The translations under genes were made by a program, and so were the position numbers. A stretch of 21,145 nt of DNA from CBDUXT01 sp965371245 (GTDB taxonomy: Bacteria > Planctomycetota > Phycisphaerae > UBA1845): the NCBI GenBank assembly GCA_965371245.1, contig CBDUXT010000094.1, positions 1 to 21,145 on the forward strand. Direction: 5' to 3'. The notes beneath the pieces were generated by a model, which ran no database searches, was not told where the DNA came from, and saw only the letters and a program-made list of their open reading frames with translations. Position 1 is the first letter of the stretch; every line of letters starts with the position of its first letter. This document shows, piece after piece, positions 14,520 through 21,145 of this stretch.

Positions 14520-16439
14520 TTACGCACCCGCGGTCACCCATGTGCCTGTAAAGCCGAACCGCTCCATCGTGATGGCTCCGACCGGGCACCGCTCGGCGCA
14601 GAGCGCGCAACGGATGCACCGGGTCTCGTCCTTGACGATCGCGGACATCTCCGAGAGGTCGGCGCCGCCGTATCGAGCGGACACCAGGTCGCTCATCTCG
14701 CCGTCGCCGATCAGCCGGTCGCACGACACCAGACGAAGGCACAGTTCCGGACAGACGTCCGCGCACCCACCGCACAAGATGCACTTCTTGGAGTCGAAAA
14801 TGGTGTTGACGCCGCAGTCCAGGCAGCGACACGCCTCCGTCACCGCCGACGCCTCGTCATAGCCGCACTCGACCACGGCCGCCTGGCTCTGCTTGCGCAC
14901 CTCCGCAGGCGCCGTCGGGACCGCGGTCCGCGGCAACTTCTCGTAGTCGCGCTCACGCGCGTAGTCCGGAAGATCGAGCTGAACGAAGTCGTATCGCGGC
15001 GCCAACGGCTTCCCCGTCAAGAAGGCATGCACGGTGCGGGCACATTTCTTTCCGCTGGCCACGGCATCGATCAGCAGACGAGGACCATAGGCAATGTCGC
15101 CGGCCACAAACACGTCCGGCGCCGTCGTGCGCAGCGTGTCCGCGTTGCAGTCGATCATGCCCCGTTCGGTCAGCTTGATGTCGCCCTTGGGATCAAGGAA
15201 GGAAATGTCGGGCTGCTGACCGACGGCGAAAACGACCGTGTCGGCCTCGATCGTCGTGATGTCTGTCTCGTCAAAACGCGGAGCGAACTTCCCGTCGGCG
15301 CCGAAAACACTCAGGCAGCGCTTGAAGCTGACGCCGGAGACCGCGCCGTCGCTCGTGCGGATGATCTCCTTGGGGCCCAAAGAGGCGTGCAAAAGGACGC
15401 CTTCTTCTTGCCCCTCGATGATCTCCACGTCATCGGCCGGCATCTCCTCGACGCTTTCGAGGCAGCACAGATGAACCTCTGCAACCTGTGACTGTCGAAG
15501 CGCGCTGCGAGACACGTCGTAGCCGATCTGGCGAATCATCGATCGCGAGACGTCGTAGGCGACGTTGCCGCCGCCGATCACCACGATGCGCCGACCGAGC
15601 TGGTTCAGCGTCGATTCATCCGTGTTGTCTCTCACCGCAACGTCGCGCAGGAACTCAACGCCCCCGACCACGCCGCGCCCCTGGGCACCCGGAACGGGGA
15701 TCATCCGCGATCGCTTCGCTCCCACCGCGATGATCGTGGCCTTGTGTTCGCGGCGAAGCTCTTCGATCGTGATGTCCTTGCCGACCTGGGTGTTGCAGAC
15801 GAACTCGACACCGAGCGCTCGGATAACCTCGACCTCGGCCTCGATCAGGTCGCGCGGCAGGCGATATTCGGGAATCCCCACGGCCAGCATGCCGGCCGGT
15901 ATTGACTCCATCTCGAAGACGGTCGGGCGAAACCCGAGCAGCGCCAGGTCGTGCGCGGCCGCCAAGCCGGCCGGCCCCGACCCGATGATGGCCACCTTCT
16001 CAGACGATGGCGCGGGCTTCTCAAGACCGGCCAGGTCGGCCCGGAGGGCGCGTAGCTCCTCGACGCCGCCGCATTCGCGTTTGTGCCCGTTGCCCAGGAC
16101 GCGGCGGAGCAGTTCGATCGGCTTGAGGGTCTCCTTCGTGAACGACTCAGGCCCGAACCGCTCGGTGACGAACCGCTTCAGGGCGCGGATGGAGACGGCG
16201 TCGTCGATCTCCCCGCGGCGACACGCCGCCTCGCAGGGCGCCCCGCAGACCCGCCCGCACATGCTCGCCAGCGGGTTGGGTCCACGGGCGATCAGGTAGG
16301 CCGACTGGAAGTCGCCCTGTGCGACGGCGCGAACGTACCCCCGCGCGTCGGTGCCCACTGGACAGGCGTACTGGCACTTAATCTGGCGCCGCCAGTAGTC
16401 GTCGTCGGGAACCTCAACCTGGATGCGTTCCAGCGTCAC
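14520..16439 (-). CDS. GltD-like FAD/NAD(P) oxidoreductase with N- and C-terminal Fe-S motifs
   Basis: 639 residues, soluble, no signal peptide. The N-terminal GltD-type Fe-S region has C22, C26, C61, C65, C69 and C73. An FAD-binding 'GSGPAGLAAA' lies at 153-162 and an NAD(P)-binding 'GGGNVAYDVSRS' at 289-300, with the second FAD motif 'DVFVAGDIA' at about 442-450. The C-terminus adds a Cys group C537/C539/C542 and two ferredoxin sets, C553/C556/C559/C563 and C608/C611/C614/C618. Known relatives include glutamate synthase small subunit and NfnB-type bifurcating enzymes. No gltB is present; placement before Rieske suggests exchange between NAD(P)H, ferredoxin and the quinol complex on the cytoplasmic side. 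The start is GTG 16439, with an in-frame stop three codons upstream and no Shine-Dalgarno. The NAD(P) region contains a near-repeat (YDVSRS at 295 and 308). Confidence 0.85.
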   Translation of the reverse strand: MTLERIQVEVPDDDYWRRQIKCQYACPVGTDARGYVRAVAQGDFQSAYLIARGPNPLASMCGRVCGAPCEAACRRGEIDDAVSIRALKRFVTERFGPESFTKETLKPIELLRRVLGNGHKRECGGVEELRALRADLAGLEKPAPSSEKVAIIGSGPAGLAAAHDLALLGFRPTVFEMESIPAGMLAVGIPEYRLPRDLIEAEVEVIRALGVEFVCNTQVGKDITIEELRREHKATIIAVGAKRSRMIPVPGAQGRGVVGGVEFLRDVAVRDNTDESTLNQLGRRIVVIGGGNVAYDVSRSMIRQIGYDVSRSALRQSQVAEVHLCCLESVEEMPADDVEIIEGQEEGVLLHASLGPKEIIRTSDGAVSGVSFKRCLSVFGADGKFAPRFDETDITTIEADTVVFAVGQQPDISFLDPKGDIKLTERGMIDCNADTLRTTAPDVFVAGDIAYGPRLLIDAVASGKKCARTVHAFLTGKPLAPRYDFVQLDLPDYARERDYEKLPRTAVPTAPAEVRKQSQAAVVECGYDEASAVTEACRCLDCGVNTIFDSKKCILCGGCADVCPELCLRLVSCDRLIGDGEMSDLVSARYGGADLSEMSAIVKDETRCIRCALCAERCPVGAITMERFGFTGTWVTAGA

Positions 16440-16447
16440 GCTAGATT

Positions 16448-16471
16448 ACCATATCAGGATAGATGTATGGT
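16448..16471. promoter_or_regulatory. Putative Rrf2 operator abutting the operon's first gene
   Basis: A 24-bp perfect inverted repeat ACCATA-N12-TATGGT lies 8 nt upstream of the GTG at 16439. On the minus strand its end supplies an extended -10-like TGATATGGT; a start of transcription about 7 nt on would fall near the GTG, giving an almost leaderless mRNA (inference). Its reverse complement matches the site upstream of the Rrf2 gene at 18 of 24 positions. Confidence 0.6.
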
Positions 16472-16592
16472 CGTATTCGCAAAAACAAAGCCCCGCGACA
16501 GACCACGCGCCATCGGCCGTCGAATTCTCAGGAGCAACTCTCATGCCAAACTTCAACCTTCGCGGCCCGCCTCTGCCGAGGCTGCCCGTTCC

Positions 16593-17060
16593 TTACGTCG
16601 GTCGCTTCCTGCGCTTTGGAACGGGGTTTTTGCGGTATCGAACGGAGTCCACGGCCCCCGTGCCGGTTTTGGCTGCTACGTCGGACAGCGAGGTCTCCCT
16701 GAGGAATCGTCGCTCGGTCTCGATAACGCGTTTCCAGGTGTGGTGGACCGCGCAGGGTTGATCGTCATCGCAGCTTCCGTGCCCAAAAGGGCACCGGCCG
16801 TGTTCAAACGGCTCAAACGGGGACAGCACATCAAGTAGCGTGGTCTGCCTGGCCGACCGTCGCAGCCGAAAGCCGCCGTGTTTTCCGGGCGTGGATTCCA
16901 GGACACCGGCCCGGACGAGATCTCCGAGCACCTTCAGAAGATACTTGGCCGGAATCCGTGCCTCCTCCGCGATCCGCCGACCGGGAATCGGGCACTCTTC
17001 CGCGTGCTGCGCCAGAAAAACCAGCGCCCGAAGGGCATATTCGCTCGTGAGGGTCAGCAT
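16593..17060 (-). CDS. Rrf2-family Fe-S transcription regulator
   Basis: 155 residues, the usual Rrf2 length. The winged helix begins 'LTSEYALRALVFLA' and continues through 'IAEEARIPAKYLLKVLGDL' with the wing 'GKHGGFRL' at about 59-66. The Fe-S ligand loop is C90-x6-C97-x5-C103 with H106 two residues after the third Cys spacing (C-x2-H), a pattern closer to IscR than to NsrR. Family members sense cluster status, NO, O2 or redox state. The gene lies upstream of the electron-transport operon, same strand, with 153 nt between, and related palindromes precede both. Together these make it the likely local regulator, autoregulated. The precise signal cannot be read from sequence; NO or oxygen would fit the NapA-like and hemerythrin genes. 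Confidence 0.9.
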   Translation of the reverse strand: MLTLTSEYALRALVFLAQHAEECPIPGRRIAEEARIPAKYLLKVLGDLVRAGVLESTPGKHGGFRLRRSARQTTLLDVLSPFEPFEHGRCPFGHGSCDDDQPCAVHHTWKRVIETERRFLRETSLSDVAAKTGTGAVDSVRYRKNPVPKRRKRPT

Positions 17061-17075
17061 CGCACCGGGCTTTCA

Positions 17076-17117
17076 ACCATATATCTATCATTATATATCT
17101 AATTCGCCCATCTGCAA
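17076..17117 (-). promoter_or_regulatory. Rrf2 gene promoter with overlapping operator-like site
   Basis: On the minus strand a perfect TATAAT (17090-17095) is preceded by a weak -35 TTGCAG (17112-17117) at 16-nt spacing. The operator-like site occupies 17076-17099 and thus covers the -10; it matches the site at 16448-16471 in reverse complement at 18 of 24 positions. A 9-bp direct repeat ATATATCTA (17079-17087 and 17093-17101) is also present. The arrangement predicts repression of the regulator's own gene by promoter occlusion. Confidence 0.62.
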
Positions 17118-17230
17118 GGAAAAAATCGGCGGCTCATGACCCGCCCTCGCCTTTCCCAACACCGAGACACCGACTCGCGGCCCGCCTCGAACCTGTCCAT
17201 CAAGACCATGAGGTCGTGGGTTCTCCAAGA

Positions 17231-17248
17231 GCCCCCACAACTGGGGGC
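17231..17248. repeat. GC-rich hairpin
   Basis: Perfect 6-bp stem GCCCCC/GGGGGC around a 6-nt loop, followed within 20 nt by another CCCCCGGGG run. No T-tract follows on either strand. It may be a REP-like palindrome; function not evident. Confidence 0.45.
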
Positions 17249-17508
17249 ACGCGTTACGCCCCCGGGGCACTGGCAACTCGACTTGGAACCGCAGGCGCCG
17301 GGCTGATCCCGGCGGACCCAGGTCCAGCAGCCAATCCATGGCGCCATCCAGACCCCGAACGCCTGCTGCCTATATTCACGACCTACGGAGAAAGGGGTCG
17401 TTTTCTAGCCGCCCGGACGATTCTTGGCGCGATCCGAGGCGATTTTTCCTGTCAGGACCGGAAATGTGGAATAAATCCGGGCGCCAAGCGGGTTAACTTG
17501 GTATGATG

Positions 17509-17554
17509 GATCCCGCACCCAAGGCACGGGGCCGTAGGGTGCAATGCCGGGATC
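17509..17554 (+). other. Bulged stem-loop upstream of the secreted-protein genes
   Basis: Two-part stem: 17509-17515 pairs with 17548-17554 (7 bp) and 17516-17520 with 17537-17541 (5 bp), leaving a 6-nt one-sided bulge and a 16-nt loop. It begins just after the candidate -10, so it would lie in the 5' leader of the plus-strand transcript. I could not match it to a known riboswitch. Confidence 0.35.
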
Positions 17555-17662
17555 TCCCCAAAACGGCCACTTGGCCAGCAACGTCCTGAACGTCGGCGCG
17601 ATGTCGATGCACGTGGTCGAATGGCTGGGACGAGGTACGCGCAGATCCGGGGATACATAGTC

Positions 17663-17755
17663 ATGACCATTTCGCTTCAGGCCTGCAGAACCGTGGTTGC
17701 TGCCATATCAATCGGTCACGCGTGGGGCACGATCCCCGCAGGAGGTCCAAGATGA
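17663..17755 (+). CDS. 30-residue signal-peptide-like ORF coupled by ATGA to the next gene
   Basis: This short frame starts 'MTISLQ', has a hydrophobic core (VVAAISIG) and ends in a TGA that overlaps the ATG of the 946-residue gene by four bases. Its first six residues equal those of the downstream paralog starting at 20615, and 17 of 18 nucleotides agree over that start. It could be a remnant of a duplicated signal peptide left after a 5' rearrangement, or a leader peptide that couples translation. The Shine-Dalgarno is weak (GGGGA, about 9 nt upstream). Whether it is translated is not known. Confidence 0.45.
   Translation: MTISLQACRTVVAAISIGHAWGTIPAGGPR
17740..17745 (+). promoter_or_regulatory. 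Strong ribosome-binding site fixing the start at 17752
   Basis: AGGAGG six nt before ATG 17752. It selects this ATG, which opens directly into a typical signal peptide, over the in-frame GTG at 17722. Confidence 0.85.
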
Positions 17756-20592
17756 AACTACGCAAACGCTTGTGTTCGGGTGCTCTTGCCATTGGTTTGT
17801 TGACGATCAGCGCCGCCGCGCGAGGTCAGGACGGCCCACCGCAGAAGCCGCAGGACCGCCGTGATGGCGTGACCAAGGCTCCGTCCAACAGGGGGGTTCT
17901 ACAGGGCCTCGACCTCTCGCGTTTCAAAGACCTGCAGATCGTCGAGGCGGACGTACCGGCCGACGCGCCGACCGTCGTTCTCTTGGATGACGCAGCCAGA
18001 GCGCGAGGCCGGGCGGCGACGCACGTGCCCGAGGTGTTCGTCTACAAGAACTTCAGCGCGGGACGCAACAACCAGACGGCGTTGTTCTTTAATTGGGCGA
18101 CGACGTCGGGCGGGAACGATCCGGACTGCCCGGACGGTCCCGACTGTTTCACGCCAGTCGTTACCGTTCCCGGAATCTTCCACGCCGACGGCGCCGTGTT
18201 CGGCGGCGGCTTCAAGGCCGGGGAACAGGCGATCACGTCGTACGAGATTTTTGCGTTCCGTGACGCCTCGGACCCGGACACGCAGGATGTTGCGTTCGTC
18301 TCCATGGAGCTGTGGGACGGTGACCCGCTGAACGCTTTTGATTCGACCGGCGTCGGCGAGTGTATCGGCGGCGACAACGTGCGCCGTGTGAACCGCAGTT
18401 CGATCCAAGGAACATGTAAGACCGACGCCGATTGCAATATCGCGGACCCCGGACTCGGGGGCGTGTGCGGTGTCCACTTCACCGCCGCGCCCATCCCCGG
18501 CACGAAGGTCACCTTCTCCGACGTGCCGGTCAACACCAAGATCGTCTTCCGTGGCGAGTTGGATCCACCGGTGGTGACGCCGCACGGCCGGGTCTGGGTG
18601 GTCGTAACGTCCGACGCGTGTCGGTTCGGATGGATGCTTTCGCGGAATAGCCCCGTCGTGGGCAGTGACGACGAAGAGCGTCTCAATGCGCTGACCGGAT
18701 CCACCACCGGAACGTTCGAGGTCCAGCTAGACAGCGACGGCGCAACCAACGGCCTCGGCGTCTGCTGCGGCGATGACTGTGACGGCGCCGCGTGCGATCT
18801 TGATGGACCGGAAGGTCCATGTTGCGGCGACCCTGAGGGCATCCGAAACATGTGCGTCGATGGCGATGCCGAAGACGCAACGCTTGGGACTTTAGAAGGA
18901 ACTTGCAGTGGCGACCCTTCCGCACCCAGTGACAACTGTGCCAATTTCTGGCTGAACGTGATGGCGCGGGCGGAGATCACGATGACCCTCCAGCCGACGG
19001 GTAACGGTGCCTTTGGCGCGTTGGTGCCGCGCGCGCGTATCGAGGGCAACGAGATCATCATGGTGGCAGGCGGTGAGAATGTCCTGATGGACATTCAGAT
19101 CAGTAATTTCGACACCACTCCGCTAACAGAGCTACGTTGTGTCGGTGGTGATTTCCCCGGTGCGCCATGCACCGAAGCCACCGAGGTCGCCGATTGCGGC
19201 CGCGCGGATCCTGAGGCCGACCCTCCGAGCTTTGGTTGCGGCCTCAAGATGCGGGCATGGCAGACCGAGGTTGACTCGGCCGGTTACACCAGCGGTCTCG
19301 CCGGGGAAATGACCAGGCTGAGAATGTCATGCTCGACCGACGCCGACTGCGTCGCCGCGCTTGGCGGTGCCTGCGCGTTCTTGGGCAACGCGTGCTTCAG
19401 TGCCGACGACTGCGCGGTGCCGCGTGAAACCTGCGACGGTCCTTCCTGCCACGTCGGGTTCTGCGAGATGGTCTTTATCAACAGCAAACGCGGCGACTAT
19501 GTGTTCAACGGGCTCGCCGAACTAGCAGCCGTTCGCACCCACTCACCGGACTTCACCTGGGGAAGTGCGCTGAACGCCCCCGCCATTCGGCCGCGGGATC
19601 CCTTCCCGGCCAGGGGGCTGAACCTCGGCCAGTTGATCATGACCACGTCGGCCGACGCCGCTGGCACCTTTACGCTCAACCTCAAGCCCGTTCCGCTTAG
19701 CCTGCTACTCGATGCCCAGAGTGGGTTCATCGATCTGCTCGGCTTCGTCCCCGCCAGGATCACCGTCGAAACCGGCCAGTGCTGCGACGTCAGCGTGGAC
19801 CCGGGGACGTGCCTGGGCGATCAGGTCTCTGTGGGCGGTTGTGCGGCTTTGGGCGAAGCGATCGGCGCCGACGTCGAGTTCAATACCACAAAGACCTGCG
19901 CCGACGCGTGCCCACGGTGTCCTGTCGCCGCGCCGCCAACCAAAGAGCCGATCTTCACTGCCAAGAACCGGTACCTCTCGTTCGTGTCCGGCAACCCGCA
20001 GCGCGAGACGGCCGTCCAGGTGACCTTCGTCGATCTGCCGCCGCCCCACGACGTGGCCAACGGTCGCACGATGTGGCTGGGACCGCCAACGGTTGTTTCC
20101 GAAAGTTCCGGCCGACTTCTGCCGGAGGACGCCCCCGGCGTGCCCGCCTTCCAGGCCGCGAGCTTGCAATGCGAACCGTTCACGGCCGACTGGAGCGCCC
20201 TGGGAACGATCCACATCTACCACGAGGGCATCATTCCCGGCGGTGTCTACGAGATTCGCGAGATCGACGCGACGTGTCCGCTGTCTGACCCGGTTGAAGT
20301 TTCGCCGGCTCTATCGCTGACCATGAGCCGCTGGGGCGACCTCGTCGGCCACTGCGTGGTGACGCCCTGCACGCCGCCGAACGGCGTCGTGGGTGTGGCC
20401 TTCGATGCCGTGGCATTGCTGGACAAGTTCAGCAACGCGCCCGGCGCGGTGACCAAGGCACGGGCCGACCTCGAGCCCGGCCTGCCCGATCAGCTCATCA
20501 ACATCACCGACATCACCCGGGTGCTGGACGCCTTCGGGGGCGCGCCCTACCCGTTCGCGGGTCCGGGCGCAAGCGATCCGTGTTCGCCGTAG
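17752..20592 (+). CDS. Large secreted Cys-rich protein with dockerin-like C-terminus
   Basis: 946 residues beginning with a Sec signal peptide (basic 'MKLRKR', hydrophobic core, probable cleavage near 'AARG-Q' about residue 25). The N-terminal domain (about 45-340) is shared with the next gene. Cys-rich stretches carry repeated 'TDADC' or 'ADDC' motifs near residues 225, 535 and 555, and a Cys/Asp-rich region around 345-380 that could bind Ca2+ or form disulfides. The C-terminus, about the last 40 residues ('INITDITRVLDAFGG' then 'YPFAGPGASDPC'), resembles the degenerate dockerin-like or EF-hand-like tails common on planctomycete exported proteins. No catalytic motif was recognised, so the function is unknown; a cell-surface or extracellular structural role is a guess. 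It is on the opposite strand from the respiratory operon and probably unrelated to it. Confidence 0.8.
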   Translation: MKLRKRLCSGALAIGLLTISAAARGQDGPPQKPQDRRDGVTKAPSNRGVLQGLDLSRFKDLQIVEADVPADAPTVVLLDDAARARGRAATHVPEVFVYKNFSAGRNNQTALFFNWATTSGGNDPDCPDGPDCFTPVVTVPGIFHADGAVFGGGFKAGEQAITSYEIFAFRDASDPDTQDVAFVSMELWDGDPLNAFDSTGVGECIGGDNVRRVNRSSIQGTCKTDADCNIADPGLGGVCGVHFTAAPIPGTKVTFSDVPVNTKIVFRGELDPPVVTPHGRVWVVVTSDACRFGWMLSRNSPVVGSDDEERLNALTGSTTGTFEVQLDSDGATNGLGVCCGDDCDGAACDLDGPEGPCCGDPEGIRNMCVDGDAEDATLGTLEGTCSGDPSAPSDNCANFWLNVMARAEITMTLQPTGNGAFGALVPRARIEGNEIIMVAGGENVLMDIQISNFDTTPLTELRCVGGDFPGAPCTEATEVADCGRADPEADPPSFGCGLKMRAWQTEVDSAGYTSGLAGEMTRLRMSCSTDADCVAALGGACAFLGNACFSADDCAVPRETCDGPSCHVGFCEMVFINSKRGDYVFNGLAELAAVRTHSPDFTWGSALNAPAIRPRDPFPARGLNLGQLIMTTSADAAGTFTLNLKPVPLSLLLDAQSGFIDLLGFVPARITVETGQCCDVSVDPGTCLGDQVSVGGCAALGEAIGADVEFNTTKTCADACPRCPVAAPPTKEPIFTAKNRYLSFVSGNPQRETAVQVTFVDLPPPHDVANGRTMWLGPPTVVSESSGRLLPEDAPGVPAFQAASLQCEPFTADWSALGTIHIYHEGIIPGGVYEIREIDATCPLSDPVEVSPALSLTMSRWGDLVGHCVVTPCTPPNGVVGVAFDAVALLDKFSNAPGAVTKARADLEPGLPDQLINITDITRVLDAFGGAPYPFAGPGASDPCSP
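18163..18206 (+). repeat. 44-nt exact repeat shared with 21029-21072
   Basis: This 44-nt coding segment is identical to 21029-21072 in the downstream paralog, with both flanking bases differing. It encodes the conserved 'TVPGIFHADGAVFGG' core. Identity at silent positions suggests recent duplication or gene conversion. Confidence 0.85.
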
Positions 20593-20614
20593 CAACCAAG
20601 AGGGGGAACGAGCC

Positions 20615-21145
20615 ATGACGATTTCGCTTCAAAATTATAGGATGATGGGTGTTGCCGTAGCGATGGTCGCGTCCGCGGCCGCGCTTGCCCAGCCCGGGCC
20701 GGGCTCGCGTGGTCGCGTGAGCAAGCCCCTGGCCAACAGAGGGATCCTGCAGGGGATCGATCTCGCGCGCGTCAGAGATATGCAGATCGTGGAAGAGGAC
20801 GTCCCGGCCGACGCGCCGACCATCGTTCTTCTGGATGACGCAACCAAGGCACGTGGCCGGGTGACTTCGCACGTGGCTGAAACGTTCGTGTACCAGAACT
20901 TCAGCAAGGGACGGAACAACCAGTCGGCGTTCTTTTTCAACTGGAAGACGACAATCGGCGGCGGGGACGGGCAGCCCGACGGGGACTGCCCGGGCGGTCT
21001 CGATGACGACTGCTTCTCGCCGGTGCAAACCGTTCCCGGAATCTTCCACGCCGACGGCGCCGTGTTCGGCGGTGGGTTCAAGCTGGGCGAGACGGCGGTC
21101 TCCTCGTTCGAGATCTTCGCGTTCCGTGACGCCTCCGACCCGGAC
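20615..21145 (+). CDS. Paralog of the Cys-rich secreted protein, cut by window edge
   Basis: An open frame of 177 codons from ATG 20615 to the end of the window with no stop. GAGGGGG lies about 8 nt upstream. The N-terminus 'MTISLQNYRMMGVAVAMVA' is a Sec signal peptide with probable cleavage after 'AAALA' near residue 26. From 'NRGILQG' onward it aligns almost without gaps to residues 46-176 of the preceding protein, sharing blocks such as 'DVPADAP', 'GRNNQ', 'VPGIFHADGAVFGGGFK' and 'EIFAFRDASDPD'. It starts 22 nt after the first paralog's stop, so the two are likely co-transcribed. Function unknown. Confidence 0.82.
   Translation, partial: MTISLQNYRMMGVAVAMVASAAALAQPGPGSRGRVSKPLANRGILQGIDLARVRDMQIVEEDVPADAPTIVLLDDATKARGRVTSHVAETFVYQNFSKGRNNQSAFFFNWKTTIGGGDGQPDGDCPGGLDDDCFSPVQTVPGIFHADGAVFGGGFKLGETAVSSFEIFAFRDASDPD
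21029..21072 (+). repeat. 44-nt exact repeat, second copy
   Basis: Second copy of the segment at 18163-18206, within the truncated paralog. Confidence 0.85.

Larger units (their letters stand above)
17118..17662. other. Divergent intergenic region without a supported gene
   Basis: About 545 nt between the Rrf2 promoter and the plus-strand secreted-protein genes. Short frames exist on both strands but none has a good ribosome-binding site or recognisable content. It contains two hairpins (listed separately) and a TGGTATGAT at 17499-17507 that could be an extended -10 for the plus-strand genes; no good -35 accompanies it. Confidence 0.5.

Noticed and set aside
14520..16439. Assignment as glutamate synthase small subunit (gltD)
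   Set aside because: No large subunit gene adjoins, extra C-terminal ferredoxin sets are present, and the context is respiratory.
16543..16761. Plus-strand frame starting MPNFNLRG with AGGAG 8 nt upstream
   Set aside because: The ribosome-binding site is attractive, but most of the frame lies antisense to the Rrf2 gene and the product has no recognisable feature.
17543..17660. 38-codon plus-strand frame ending just before the MTISLQ ORF
   Set aside because: No ribosome-binding site and no recognisable content; probably chance.

Overview
The window is a GC-rich bacterial segment that most resembles an uncultured planctomycete. The pointers are large Cys-rich secreted proteins with repeated 'DADC' motifs and a dockerin-like C-terminus, and a Rieske/cytochrome b locus with an attached flavoprotein, an arrangement I recall from anammox planctomycetes. 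No rRNA or other marker gene is present, so the taxonomy is inference.

Region 1 (about 287-16439, all on the minus strand) reads as one electron-transport operon. In transcription order it encodes: a GltD-like FAD/NAD(P) and Fe-S oxidoreductase; a Rieske protein; a fused b6/subunit-IV cytochrome b; a membrane-anchored ten-heme cytochrome c whose C-terminal two thirds is six tandem monoheme modules; a Tat-exported NapA-like molybdenum enzyme; two NapG-like ferredoxins; a NapH-like polyferredoxin with an extracytoplasmic C-terminal domain; a second polyferredoxin with two YHS/TRASH-type metal motifs; a third NapG-like ferredoxin; and a hemerythrin-domain protein. Genes are separated by 0-53 nt or overlap by 1-4 nt, except for one 82-nt gap holding palindromes. 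NapB, NapC and NapD are absent. The simplest model is a quinol-oxidising Rieske/b complex passing electrons through the multiheme cytochrome to the NapA-like reductase, with the NapG/NapH proteins as parallel quinol or ferredoxin wiring. The substrate may be nitrate but is not proven.

Region 2 (16440-17100) holds an Rrf2-family Fe-S regulator and two related 24-bp operator-like sites. One abuts the first operon gene and the other overlaps the regulator's own promoter. They agree at 18 of 24 positions when one is reverse-complemented, which points to an autoregulated Rrf2 switch controlling the operon.

Region 3 (17100-17662) is about 560 nt without a supported gene and carries two hairpins. 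Region 4 (17663-21145, plus strand) has a 30-codon signal-peptide-like ORF overlapping by ATGA a 946-residue Cys-rich secreted protein with a dockerin-like end. A close paralog follows and runs off the window edge. No tRNA, rRNA, CRISPR array or transposase was seen.
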